From Caulobacter soli (GTDB taxonomy: Bacteria; Pseudomonadota; Alphaproteobacteria; Caulobacterales; Caulobacteraceae), in assembly GCF_011045195.1 (NCBI RefSeq), contig NZ_CP049199.1:4881501-4945500 (forward strand): a DNA stretch of 64,000 bases, in the 5' to 3' direction. Shown one piece after another: positions 45,910 to 53,703 of this stretch. A program made the position numbers and the translations under genes. Positions within the stretch are counted from its first letter, which is position 1. Each line of letters begins with the position of its first letter. The notes beneath the pieces were generated by a model. That model made no database searches, was not told where the DNA came from, and was given only the letters and a program-made list of their open reading frames with translations.

Positions 45910-48369
45910 CTACTTCGGGCAGATCGCGTCGCCCTCGTTGGAGGCCAGCCGCACCTCGGTCAGCGACACCGCGAACGCGCCCTTGGCGCCGAGCGCGAAC
46001 GGCGCGGTGACGTGATTCATCTTCGCCCCCGCCGCCTGGAAGCAGGACAGCTTGATCTTCACGCTGCGCCATTCGCCGGGCTCGGAGGCCTTGAGCAGGC
46101 TGGTGACATCCAGCGTCCCGCCGCATGAAGCGTCGTCGCTGCAGCCAATGCTCATCGACACCGGGCCGGTCGGCGGCGTGTCGATCCGATAACGGACCAT
46201 CACCGCCATGTCGCCGGTGGTCTGGCGCGACAGGTCCACCGGCGGGCCGTGGATGGCCGCCATGCCCTGCCCGGTCCAGGCCGCCTGACGGGCGTTCTCC
46301 TGGGCTCCGGCGTCGATGGGCTTGATCGAGCCGGCCCCCACGAAGTCCATCGTCCACGGCGCGGGCACGCGGCCGGCCACGAAATAGCGGTCGACGCTGC
46401 CGGCGGCGGCCACGTCGCCGGCGTCTTCCGGCAAGGTCCCGACCTTGGCGGGCTTGGCGTAGGACAGGCCGTAGCCGTAGGCGAACTGCGGGTCATAGCC
46501 CGGCTGGCCGCGATTGAGCGGGCCCTGGTCGGCGCGCTTGGGCCAGGAGAAGCCGAGCTTGCCCTGGAAGTCGCGCCTGGACTTGCCGTCCTTGCCCGCG
46601 ATCAGCACGTCGGCGACGCCGCCGCCTTCCGAGCCCGGCAGCCAGGCGGCGACGAAGGCGTCGGAGGCGTTGATCTCCGGGTTCACCCACAGGGGACGAC
46701 CCGACAGGAACACCGACACGACCGGGATCCCCTGGGCCTTGAGCCTTTTGAGCAAGGCCAGGTCAGTCTTGTCGCCCAGCTGATAGCCGAGGTTGGTGAC
46801 GTCGCCCTGGAACTCGGCATAGGGGTCCTCGCCGAACACCACGATGGCGACGTCGGGCTTGGTCTTGAACGCGCCGTCGGGCGCCAGCTCGGCCTGGCCG
46901 CCAGCGGCCTTCACCGCCTCGTCGATCCCGCCCCAGATCGACTGGCCGTGCGGGAAGTCGCTGTTCTTGTTGCCCGTGCCTTGCCAGGTCAGAGTCCAGC
47001 CGCCCGCGGCCTTGCCGATATCGTCGGCGGCGCCGGCCACCAGCACCCGCGCGCCCGGCTTGATCGGCAGCACGCCGTCGTTCTTCAACAACACCAGCGA
47101 CTTGGCCACCGCCTCGCGGGCGATCGCGCGATGATCGGCCGCCCCCAGACGATCGAACTGGCCCTGGGTGGTCGGCGCGACGCGCTCGAACAGCCCGGCC
47201 TTGACCTTGACCCTCAGGATGCGCCGCACCGCGTCGTCCAGCCGCGCCATCGGGATCTGCCCCGACTTCACCTGGGCCAGGGTGTTGTCGTAGAGGCCCT
47301 TCCAGCTGTCGGGGGCCATGTACATGTCCAGCCCCGCGTTCATCGCTTGGGGGCAGCTGACATTGGTGCAGCCCGGAAGCTGTCCGTGCGCGTTCCAATC
47401 GCTGACCACGAAGCCCTGGAAGCCCATCCGGCCTTTCAGCACGTCGGTGATCAGGGTCTTGTTGCCGGTGATCTTCTGGCCGTTCCAGCTGGAGAACGAG
47501 GCCATCACCGTCAGGATGCCGGCGTCGATGCTGGGCGGATAGCCCTGGGCGTGGATGGCCACCAGCTCGGACTCGGGGATCTTGGCGTCGCCCTGGTCCT
47601 TGCCGCCGTCGGTGCCGCCGTCGGCCAGGAAGTGCTTGGCCGAACCGGCGATGTGGCCCGCGCCCAAGGTCTTGCCCGGTTTGAGCTCGCCCTGCAGGCC
47701 CAGGGTCATGGGACCGGAATAGGATTTCACGACCTCGGGGTCCTCGGCATAGCCCTCGTAGCTGCGGCCCCAGCGGTCGTCGCGGGGCACGGCCACGGTC
47801 GGGCCGAAGGTCCAGTCGCCGCCGGCCGCCGCCACCTCTTGCGCGGTGGCCTCGCCGATGCGGCGGATCAAAGCCGGATCGCGCATGGCGCCCAGGCCAA
47901 TATTGTGCGGGAAGATCGTGGCCCCGACGATGTTGTTGTGGCCGTGCACGGCGTCGATGCCGAACAGGATCGGGATCGGCGTGTGACCCGGACGCTGGGC
48001 CAGGGCCTGCTTGCGATAGGCGTCGACCAGGTCGGTCCAGGCCTTGGGCGGGGCGCGATCGTCGCCGCCGGGCGCGGAATTGCCGCCGGCCAGGATCGAA
48101 CCCAGCGGGTACTTCTCCAGGTCGGCCGGGGTCATCGAGGCGATGTCGCCCTGGATGGTCTGGCCGACCTTCTCCTCCAGGCTCATCTTCTTCATCAGCT
48201 CACTGATGAAAGCCTCGGTCTTGGCGTCGGTGATCGCCGCCAGGCTGGCCGCCGCGGGCCATTGGGCCGGGTGAGCCGTCGCCGATTGGGCCAGCACAAG
48301 GCCGGGCGAGGCGACGGCCGTCGACGCGATCAGGGCCAAGATCAGAAGGCGGCGGGAGCAAACGGTCAT
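45910..48369 (-). CDS. Secreted glycoside hydrolase family 3 beta-glucosidase (ExoP-like)
   Basis: 819 residues. The signal peptide ends LVLAQS. The GH3 N-terminal barrel has ILFGIDAVHGHNNIVGATIFPHNIGLG and AGSAKHFLADGGTDGGKDQG, with catalytic nucleophile Asp324 in GFVVSDWNAHG. The GH3_C domain is at about 430-640. A further C-terminal beta domain (about 670-819, ending SLTEVRLASNEGDAICPK) is like that of ExoP-type exo-1,3/1,4-beta-glucosidases. It probably releases glucose from beta-glucan oligomers in the periplasm. The leader is about 330 bases long, with a palindromic operator and an intrinsic terminator. Its stop precedes repeat family 3. Confidence 0.92.
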   Translation of the reverse strand: MTVCSRRLLILALIASTAVASPGLVLAQSATAHPAQWPAAASLAAITDAKTEAFISELMKKMSLEEKVGQTIQGDIASMTPADLEKYPLGSILAGGNSAPGGDDRAPPKAWTDLVDAYRKQALAQRPGHTPIPILFGIDAVHGHNNIVGATIFPHNIGLGAMRDPALIRRIGEATAQEVAAAGGDWTFGPTVAVPRDDRWGRSYEGYAEDPEVVKSYSGPMTLGLQGELKPGKTLGAGHIAGSAKHFLADGGTDGGKDQGDAKIPESELVAIHAQGYPPSIDAGILTVMASFSSWNGQKITGNKTLITDVLKGRMGFQGFVVSDWNAHGQLPGCTNVSCPQAMNAGLDMYMAPDSWKGLYDNTLAQVKSGQIPMARLDDAVRRILRVKVKAGLFERVAPTTQGQFDRLGAADHRAIAREAVAKSLVLLKNDGVLPIKPGARVLVAGAADDIGKAAGGWTLTWQGTGNKNSDFPHGQSIWGGIDEAVKAAGGQAELAPDGAFKTKPDVAIVVFGEDPYAEFQGDVTNLGYQLGDKTDLALLKRLKAQGIPVVSVFLSGRPLWVNPEINASDAFVAAWLPGSEGGGVADVLIAGKDGKSRRDFQGKLGFSWPKRADQGPLNRGQPGYDPQFAYGYGLSYAKPAKVGTLPEDAGDVAAAGSVDRYFVAGRVPAPWTMDFVGAGSIKPIDAGAQENARQAAWTGQGMAAIHGPPVDLSRQTTGDMAVMVRYRIDTPPTGPVSMSIGCSDDASCGGTLDVTSLLKASEPGEWRSVKIKLSCFQAAGAKMNHVTAPFALGAKGAFAVSLTEVRLASNEGDAICPK

Positions 48370-48426
48370 TCAACACCTTCGAGAAGCGGCCCGGGCGACA
48401 GAGGACGCGGGCGGACATTGGGCGGC

Positions 48427-48464
48427 AAAAAACCGGCGCGACGGGGAGAACGTCGTCGCGCCGG
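48427..48464 (-). terminator. Intrinsic terminator in the GH3 leader
   Basis: Read leftward: CCGGCGCGACG, 10-base loop, CGTCGCGCCGG and then six Ts. The 11-bp perfect stem with T6 is the clearest terminator in the window. It lies 58 bases before the GH3 ATG and 292 bases after the halogenase stop. Confidence 0.85.
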
Positions 48465-48698
48465 AGTTTGGAGAGTCCCCGAATAAGGGGATCCAGTCGC
48501 GACGACGTCGGAGGGGTTTGACGGCGGCGCGCCATCCCCGCCGACGGATCGGCGCTGGAACGGGACGAAGCGAAAGGGCGGAGAGCTGCGATGGGAGGCG
48601 TCACCGGCGCGATGGGGCGCGCCGGTGGGGCGTGGGCGTTTCCTTCCCTGAGACGGGGGCTGTCGCCCCTCTTGACGGCCTCGACTGCACCACAGATT

Positions 48699-48710
48699 GA
48701 CAGCGCTGTC
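48699..48710. promoter_or_regulatory. LacI-type operator palindrome, copy 1
   Basis: GACAGCGCTGTC, perfect 12-bp palindrome with central CG step. It is 46 bases after the halogenase stop and 330 bases ahead of the GH3 start. Identical copies at 53506 and 56312. Confidence 0.7.
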
Positions 48711-48755
48711 CAGCTCAATGTGAGCGGTACCTATTGGACGAAGGTCGGACATGGA

Positions 48756-50273
48756 TCAGGCGGCGCTGCGACGGACAATGGCCGCCAGGGCGGCCTCGTG
48801 GGTCGGGCTCTGGGCGACCACCGCGTCGATGCGGGCGGTCAAGTCCGGCAAGATCGCCCGCACTTGGTCGAAGTTCGACGCCTCGACCAGCGGGTCATAA
48901 GCCCGAGGCCGCACGCCCATGCCCTCGAAGATGTAGAACCACGACAGGTCGGTGAACAGCTCGCCCGGCTTGGCGTCGACCCGGCCGCAGGCGCGGTAGA
49001 GCTCGATCCGCTCGGCCAGGCGGTCGGGCAGCGGGGCGGCGGCCCGCTCGCGCCAGAACGGCGTGTCGTCGCGGTCCGTCACGCAATAGTGCAGCAGGAT
49101 GAAGTCGCGATAGGTCTCGTACTCGTCGGCCAGGGCGCGGTTGTAGGCGGCGATGTTGCTGGGCGCGAAGTCGCGGTCGGGGAAGTGATCCAGCAACTTG
49201 TAGAGCCCGCTGCACACCAGGTGCAGGCTGGTGGATTCCAGCGGCTCCAGGAAGCCGGAGGCCAGTCCCAGGGCCACGCAATTACGGCTCCACATCACCT
49301 TGCGGCGGCCGGCGGTGAAACTCAGCTTGCGAGGCTGCGCCAGAGGCGAACCGATCGCCGTCAACAGTTCGTCCTGGGCCGCGCCGTCGTCGAGGAAGGC
49401 GCTGCAATAGACCGAACCGTTGCCCACCCGATGCTGCAGCGGGATCTTCCAGCGCCAGCCGGCGCTCTGGGCGGTGGCCTGGGTGTAGGGCGCGGGCGGA
49501 CCGACATGGGCGGTCGGCGCGGCCAGGGCGCGATCGCAGGGCAGCCAGCGCGTCCAGTCCTCGTAGCCCGCGCCCAGGGCCTGCTCGATCAGCAGGCCGC
49601 GAAAGCCGCTGCAGTCGATGTAGAGATCGGCGCGCACCTCGCCGCCGCCCTTCAGGACCAGGGCGTCGATGAAGCCGTCGTCGCGCAGCGTCACCTCGGC
49701 GACCTCGCGTTCCAGCCGCTTCACGCCCCGGCGCTCGGCGTGGTCGCGCAGGAAGCGGGCGACCAGGGCGGCGTCGAAATGCAGGGCCTGGCGCAGGCCG
49801 GCCAGCGGGCCGGGCGCGCGCGAATCGGGATGGGCCAGCCGCCCGGCCTCACCCAGGGCGGCGGCCAGGCTGAACCGGGGCACGGTCGGATCCAGCCTCT
49901 GGGCCCGCGCCTTGTGAAACACGTGATGGAAGGGCCGGCGATCGATCGAGACGCCGAACGTGCCGAATGGGTGCCAATAAGCCTCGCCGATCGCCCGCCA
50001 GTTGTTGAACTTGATGCCCAGCTTGAACGTGGCCTGGGTGGCCGGGATGAAGGCGTCGAGGTCGACCTCGATCAACTTCAGGAAGTCGAAGATCGGCGGG
50101 ATCGTCGCCTCGCCCACCCCGACCGTGCCGATGTCGGGCGACTCGACCAGGGTGATCGCGCAGTCCGTCCCGCGCAGGGTCTGGGCCAGCAGCGACGCGG
50201 CCATCCAGCCGGCCGTGCCGCCGCCGACGATGGCGATCGATCGAATGGCCTTGTTGGCGGTCGTGTCGCTCAT
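48756..50273 (-). CDS. Flavin-dependent tryptophan-halogenase-family protein
   Basis: 505 residues, PrnA-like. FAD loop IAIVGGGTAGWMAASLLAQTL, then VGVGEATIPP. The catalytic Lys84 is in ATQATFKLGIKF (PrnA Lys79). The W-x-W-x-I-P halogenase motif is GWRWKIPLQHR (273-278). Glu346 is in FLEPLESTSLHLV, matching PrnA Glu346. All residues thought necessary for halogenation are therefore present. There is no flavin reductase or NRPS/PKS nearby. Instead it follows a TonB receptor by 112 bases, a pairing common in glycan loci of Caulobacter and xanthomonads, where the substrate is unknown. GGGAGGG is the ribosome site. Confidence 0.9.
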   Translation of the reverse strand: MSDTTANKAIRSIAIVGGGTAGWMAASLLAQTLRGTDCAITLVESPDIGTVGVGEATIPPIFDFLKLIEVDLDAFIPATQATFKLGIKFNNWRAIGEAYWHPFGTFGVSIDRRPFHHVFHKARAQRLDPTVPRFSLAAALGEAGRLAHPDSRAPGPLAGLRQALHFDAALVARFLRDHAERRGVKRLEREVAEVTLRDDGFIDALVLKGGGEVRADLYIDCSGFRGLLIEQALGAGYEDWTRWLPCDRALAAPTAHVGPPAPYTQATAQSAGWRWKIPLQHRVGNGSVYCSAFLDDGAAQDELLTAIGSPLAQPRKLSFTAGRRKVMWSRNCVALGLASGFLEPLESTSLHLVCSGLYKLLDHFPDRDFAPSNIAAYNRALADEYETYRDFILLHYCVTDRDDTPFWRERAAAPLPDRLAERIELYRACGRVDAKPGELFTDLSWFYIFEGMGVRPRAYDPLVEASNFDQVRAILPDLTARIDAVVAQSPTHEAALAAIVRRSAA

Positions 50274-50290
50274 GACGCCCTCCCGCGGAG

Positions 50291-50333
50291 GCAGAAAACG
50301 GCGCCGGCCGGCGTTTGGGGACCGGCCGGCGCC
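50291..50333 (-). terminator. Terminator between TonB receptor and halogenase
   Basis: Read leftward: GGCGCCGGCCGG, 10-base loop, CCGGCCGGCGCC, then GTTTTC. A 12-bp perfect stem begins 53 bases after the receptor stop and ends 18 bases before the halogenase start codon, so the halogenase probably depends on read-through. Confidence 0.75.
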
Positions 50334-50385
50334 AGGCGGTCGGCGCGGCGACTGGGGATGAGCCGCCGCCGCGCCGAAACTCGAA

Positions 50386-53352
50386 CTACATGCCGAACTT
50401 GAACCGCGCGCCGATCACGACCCGGCGGTCGCCGGTGGCGTAGCGGAACGGCAGGTTCTTCCATTGCAGGTAGCGGCCGGTGTCTTCCTTGGTCAGGTTG
50501 ATGCCTTCCAGCACCACCTTGATCGCCGGGGTGACCGCATAGCCGATCTGGCCATCCAGCTGGCCGTAGGACCGCTCCCAGGTGCCCAGCGAGTGGGCGT
50601 CGTTGACGCCGCCGGTGGCGCTGTTGTCGACCCCGAAGGCGAAGTTGCCCTGGTAGCTCTTGTCGCGCCAGGCGTAGGACAGGCGCGCCTCGAAACCGTG
50701 ACCCTCGTAATAGCCCTGAACGTTGAACGCGTTCTTGGCCACGCCGGGGATCGGCAGGTTGTCGTCATAGTCGTTGGCGTTGGACGACTTGGAGTCCGAG
50801 TAGGTGTAGTTGGCGGTGAAGCCGAACCCGAAGTCGAACGCGTACTGAGCGGCCAGTTCGAGGCCCTTGATCGTGCCGCCCTCGCCGTTGACCGGCTGGG
50901 TGAAGATGCCCGTCGTCGAGCCCGCCACCGAACCGTCGGCCACCGTCCGCGCGACCGTGTCGGTCTGGATGAACGAGTCGACGTTCTTGTAGAAGAAGGC
51001 CGCCGACAGCAGGCCCTGCGTGCCGAAGTAGCGCTCATAGGCCACGTCGAACTGCGAGGCGCGGTAGGGATCCAGCTCCGGGTTGCCGCCGCTGCCGTTG
51101 GTGTAGAGGAAGCGGTTGAGGTTCGGGCCCGGCGTCGAGCTGCGGGTGAAGTTGTAGCTGGACCCCGTGCCCAGCTGGAACAGGTTCTGACGCGACATCA
51201 CCCGGGCCGCCGAGACGCGGACCTTGTCGCCTTCCGTCACGTCGAACACGCCGCTGAAGCTCGGCAGCACGTCGGTGTAGGACCGCGAGGTGGTGATGTT
51301 CTCCGGGTTGGAGATCACCCCGTTCCATGCGTCGGTGCCGTAGTAGTTCGGGACGGTCGGCGTGGCGCTGGAGTCGATCGTCAGCTCGGTCTTCACCACG
51401 CGGACGCCGGCGTTCAGGTGGTAGCGATCGCCGCCGCCGCCCGCGTCGGCCATCATGTAGCCGGTGGTGGTCTTTTCCTTGACGTTGAACGACTGGATCG
51501 GATCCCGGTAGTACTTGAACGGCGTCGACGGATAGAGCGCCGAAAGCCACGAGACCGGGTTCTTCATCTGGTCGCGGTTCTGGAACAGGGCCGAGATCCC
51601 GCCCACCTTCAGCAGCTCGAAGCGCTCCGGATTGCTCGCCGCCGTCTGGTACGGGGTGATCAGGGCCGGGGAAGCGCCGAAGCGGCCGTCGTCGGTCGGG
51701 GTTTGGCCGCAGTTGGGACGACCCGGCGTGCCGGCGGGCAGGCCGCACGACTTGTAGCCGATGGCGCCGTCCTGGAAGTAGCCCAGGGCGGTCCAGTCCT
51801 GGCCGTAGGACGTGCCGTTCAGCTCGCCCTTGCCGGAATAGTCGGCCAGCAGCAGCAGGAAGTCGGAGTCGACCTTGCGCTCGGCGTAGCGGGCGCCGGC
51901 GCTGAGCACCAGGTTACCGCTTTCGCCGAATTCCGGACGGTACTTGAAGTCGACCCGCACCGAGCTGTTGTCGATGTTGGTGCGCTCGCCGAACACCCAG
52001 TGCGACTTGGCGAAGACGCTGCTGGGGGTCGTGAACTGGGCCGGATTGGCCGGGGTGAACGTCGGGTTGTCGCCGTTGGTGTAGGTATAGGTGAAGGTCG
52101 CCGGGGCGGTGGCGTTGGGCACCAGGCCCGCGGCCGTGCCGTTGCGCACGGTGTATTGGCTGTAGCGGACGTCGTTGTTGCCGCTGTCGCTGACATAGTC
52201 GCTGGTCGAGTACGACACCCGGCCGCTGCCGGTCAGGCGGCCGCCGTTATCCCAGTTCAGGCCCACTTGGAAGTTGTCGGTCTTGGCCTCGGCGTTCTGG
52301 ACGTACGAGGTGCCCTCGGCCGAGTTGGCGGTGACCGTGCCGGTCTGCAGGATGCCGTTGGTGTCCTTGGTGAAGCCGGCCGCCGAATAGGTGGCCCCCT
52401 CGTTGGCGAACGGGAACTTGATCGAGGCCTCGGAGGTCAGGATCTTCAGGTCCGAGTGGAACCAGTCGCCGGTCAGCTGCAGCGAGTCGGTCAGGGCGAA
52501 GTCGAGATTCACCGAGGCCCCCAGGCGCTTGCGCTCCTGGTCGCGATAGGTGGCGTAGCGGTATTCCGGCGACCAGACATCGACCGTGCCCGCGCCTTGC
52601 GGACGGTCCTCATAGGCCCAGCCGCCGCGGTTCTCGCCGGCCAGCACGTCGGTGTGGCTGTCGGTCTTGTCGTACGAGATCGTGCCCAGGATGGCGAAGC
52701 GGTCGCTGAACTTGTGGCCCAGCACCAGCGAGCCGGTCGGCGTCCAGTCCGATCCCGTGCCCTTCTGGCCGCGCAGGTCGCCGGCGATCGTGGTGTCGTC
52801 GGCCAGGTCGCGGGCGTTGCGGGTCTTCAGGTTGATGATGCCGCCCAGGCCGCCTTCCAGCAGCGAGGCGTCCGGCGACTTGTAGACGTCGACCCCGCCG
52901 ATCAGCTGCGAGGGGATGCCTTCCAGCGAATTGTCCTGGGTGATCTTGCCCTCGTAGAGGCGGAAGATCTCCAGGCCGCTGACGAAGATCTCGTTGTTCA
53001 GAACCGTGACGTTCTGGTCCAGACCCCGGATGCGGACCTTGGTGCCCTGGCCGTTCTCGCGGTCGATCTGCACGCCGGGCAGGCGTTGCAGCGACTCGGC
53101 GATGTTCTGGTCCGGGAACTTGCCCATGTCCTCGGCGGTGACCGATTCGATGATCAGGTTCGAGTTCTTCTTCAGATTGAGGGCGTTGGCGAGCGAGGCC
53201 CGGAAGCCGGTGACGATGACCTCGTCCACCTGGGTGTTTTCGGCGGCCGGGGCCGGCGCGGTCTGCGCCATGGCTTGTCCGGCGGCGAGCAGCACGAGGG
53301 CCGAAGCGGCCGACAGCAGAGCCGTACGCGATCGATAAGACTTTGTCGTCAT
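50386..53352 (-). CDS. TonB-dependent receptor (carbohydrate type)
   Basis: 988 residues. The signal peptide ends AAGQAMAQ. TonB-box-like VDEVIVTGFRASLANALNLKKNSN, plug with PDQNIAESLQRLPGVQIDRENGQGTKVRIRGLDQNVTVLNNEIFVSG, and a full barrel ending GDRRVVIGARFKFGM. The plug motif (IRGLD..) and the length match the receptors paired with halogenase/SapC genes in sugar-polymer loci. ATG 53352 follows AGGGGA at 8 bases. The promoter is visible: TTGACA (complement of 53514-53519), 17-base spacer, TAGGTT (complement of 53491-53496), with the palindromic operator over the -35 element. Confidence 0.93.
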   Translation of the reverse strand: MTTKSYRSRTALLSAASALVLLAAGQAMAQTAPAPAAENTQVDEVIVTGFRASLANALNLKKNSNLIIESVTAEDMGKFPDQNIAESLQRLPGVQIDRENGQGTKVRIRGLDQNVTVLNNEIFVSGLEIFRLYEGKITQDNSLEGIPSQLIGGVDVYKSPDASLLEGGLGGIINLKTRNARDLADDTTIAGDLRGQKGTGSDWTPTGSLVLGHKFSDRFAILGTISYDKTDSHTDVLAGENRGGWAYEDRPQGAGTVDVWSPEYRYATYRDQERKRLGASVNLDFALTDSLQLTGDWFHSDLKILTSEASIKFPFANEGATYSAAGFTKDTNGILQTGTVTANSAEGTSYVQNAEAKTDNFQVGLNWDNGGRLTGSGRVSYSTSDYVSDSGNNDVRYSQYTVRNGTAAGLVPNATAPATFTYTYTNGDNPTFTPANPAQFTTPSSVFAKSHWVFGERTNIDNSSVRVDFKYRPEFGESGNLVLSAGARYAERKVDSDFLLLLADYSGKGELNGTSYGQDWTALGYFQDGAIGYKSCGLPAGTPGRPNCGQTPTDDGRFGASPALITPYQTAASNPERFELLKVGGISALFQNRDQMKNPVSWLSALYPSTPFKYYRDPIQSFNVKEKTTTGYMMADAGGGGDRYHLNAGVRVVKTELTIDSSATPTVPNYYGTDAWNGVISNPENITTSRSYTDVLPSFSGVFDVTEGDKVRVSAARVMSRQNLFQLGTGSSYNFTRSSTPGPNLNRFLYTNGSGGNPELDPYRASQFDVAYERYFGTQGLLSAAFFYKNVDSFIQTDTVARTVADGSVAGSTTGIFTQPVNGEGGTIKGLELAAQYAFDFGFGFTANYTYSDSKSSNANDYDDNLPIPGVAKNAFNVQGYYEGHGFEARLSYAWRDKSYQGNFAFGVDNSATGGVNDAHSLGTWERSYGQLDGQIGYAVTPAIKVVLEGINLTKEDTGRYLQWKNLPFRYATGDRRVVIGARFKFGM

Positions 53353-53490
53353 TGTGAATTCCCCTGAATTTGCGGCAGAGGCTCTCGTTCTCGAACAGCG
53401 GCGCTGAGCGAGCTTGGAGGCCAAAGTTTTTGGGGATGCCGTCGCATCCTCCCAGAAAGGTCCGGCTTTTTTTAGAGGGCCGGTAGCTTC

Positions 53491-53519
53491 AACCTATGGA
53501 CAACAGACAGCGCTGTCAA
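53491..53519 (-). promoter_or_regulatory. Sigma-70-like promoter of the TonB receptor
   Basis: On the minus strand TTGACA, 17 bases, TAGGTT. The 12-bp operator (53506-53517) covers half of the -35 box, so repressor binding would block RNA polymerase. Confidence 0.65.
53506..53517. promoter_or_regulatory. LacI-type operator palindrome, copy 2
   Basis: GACAGCGCTGTC identical to copies 1 and 3, overlapping the receptor -35 element. Confidence 0.75.
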
Positions 53520-53594
53520 CGCAGGACAAGGATTTCGAAAACGATTTTCGTTATGCGACTTTCAGGTCACGCCCGGGCAAGACCGAGGAGCCGC

Positions 53595-53678
53595 CCTCGT
53601 CCTTCGACAGGCTCGGGATGAGGGCTACTGTTGCGGCGGTTGAAGTCGAATTCCTCATCCTGAGCCTGTCGAAGGACG
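53595..53678. repeat. Palindromic intergenic repeat, family 3 copy b
   Basis: CCCTCGTCCTTCGACAGGCTC to GAGCCTGTCGAAGGACG arms, the same family as 45799. It lies after the GH2 stop codon and before the receptor promoter. Confidence 0.78.
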
Positions 53679-53703
53679 CGGAATTCGCCGACCGCCCGCC
53701 GTC

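Larger units (their letters stand above)
48370..48755 (-). promoter_or_regulatory. Long leader/promoter region of the GH3 gene
   Basis: 386 bases with no convincing gene between the halogenase stop and the GH3 start. It holds the palindrome at 48699, a possible -35 TTGAGC (48713-48718 on the complement) and the terminator at 48427-48464. The rest is GC-rich with stems such as GGCGCGCC pairs near 48605-48635. Confidence 0.5.

Noticed and set aside
48366..48752. 128-codon minus-strand frame between halogenase and GH3
   Set aside because: It contains the operator palindrome and the intrinsic terminator, has a Pro/Arg/Ser-rich composition and no ribosome site.
48756..50273. Halogenase as part of an antibiotic cluster
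   Set aside because: No NRPS, PKS, flavin reductase or tailoring genes within the window; neighbours are carbohydrate genes.
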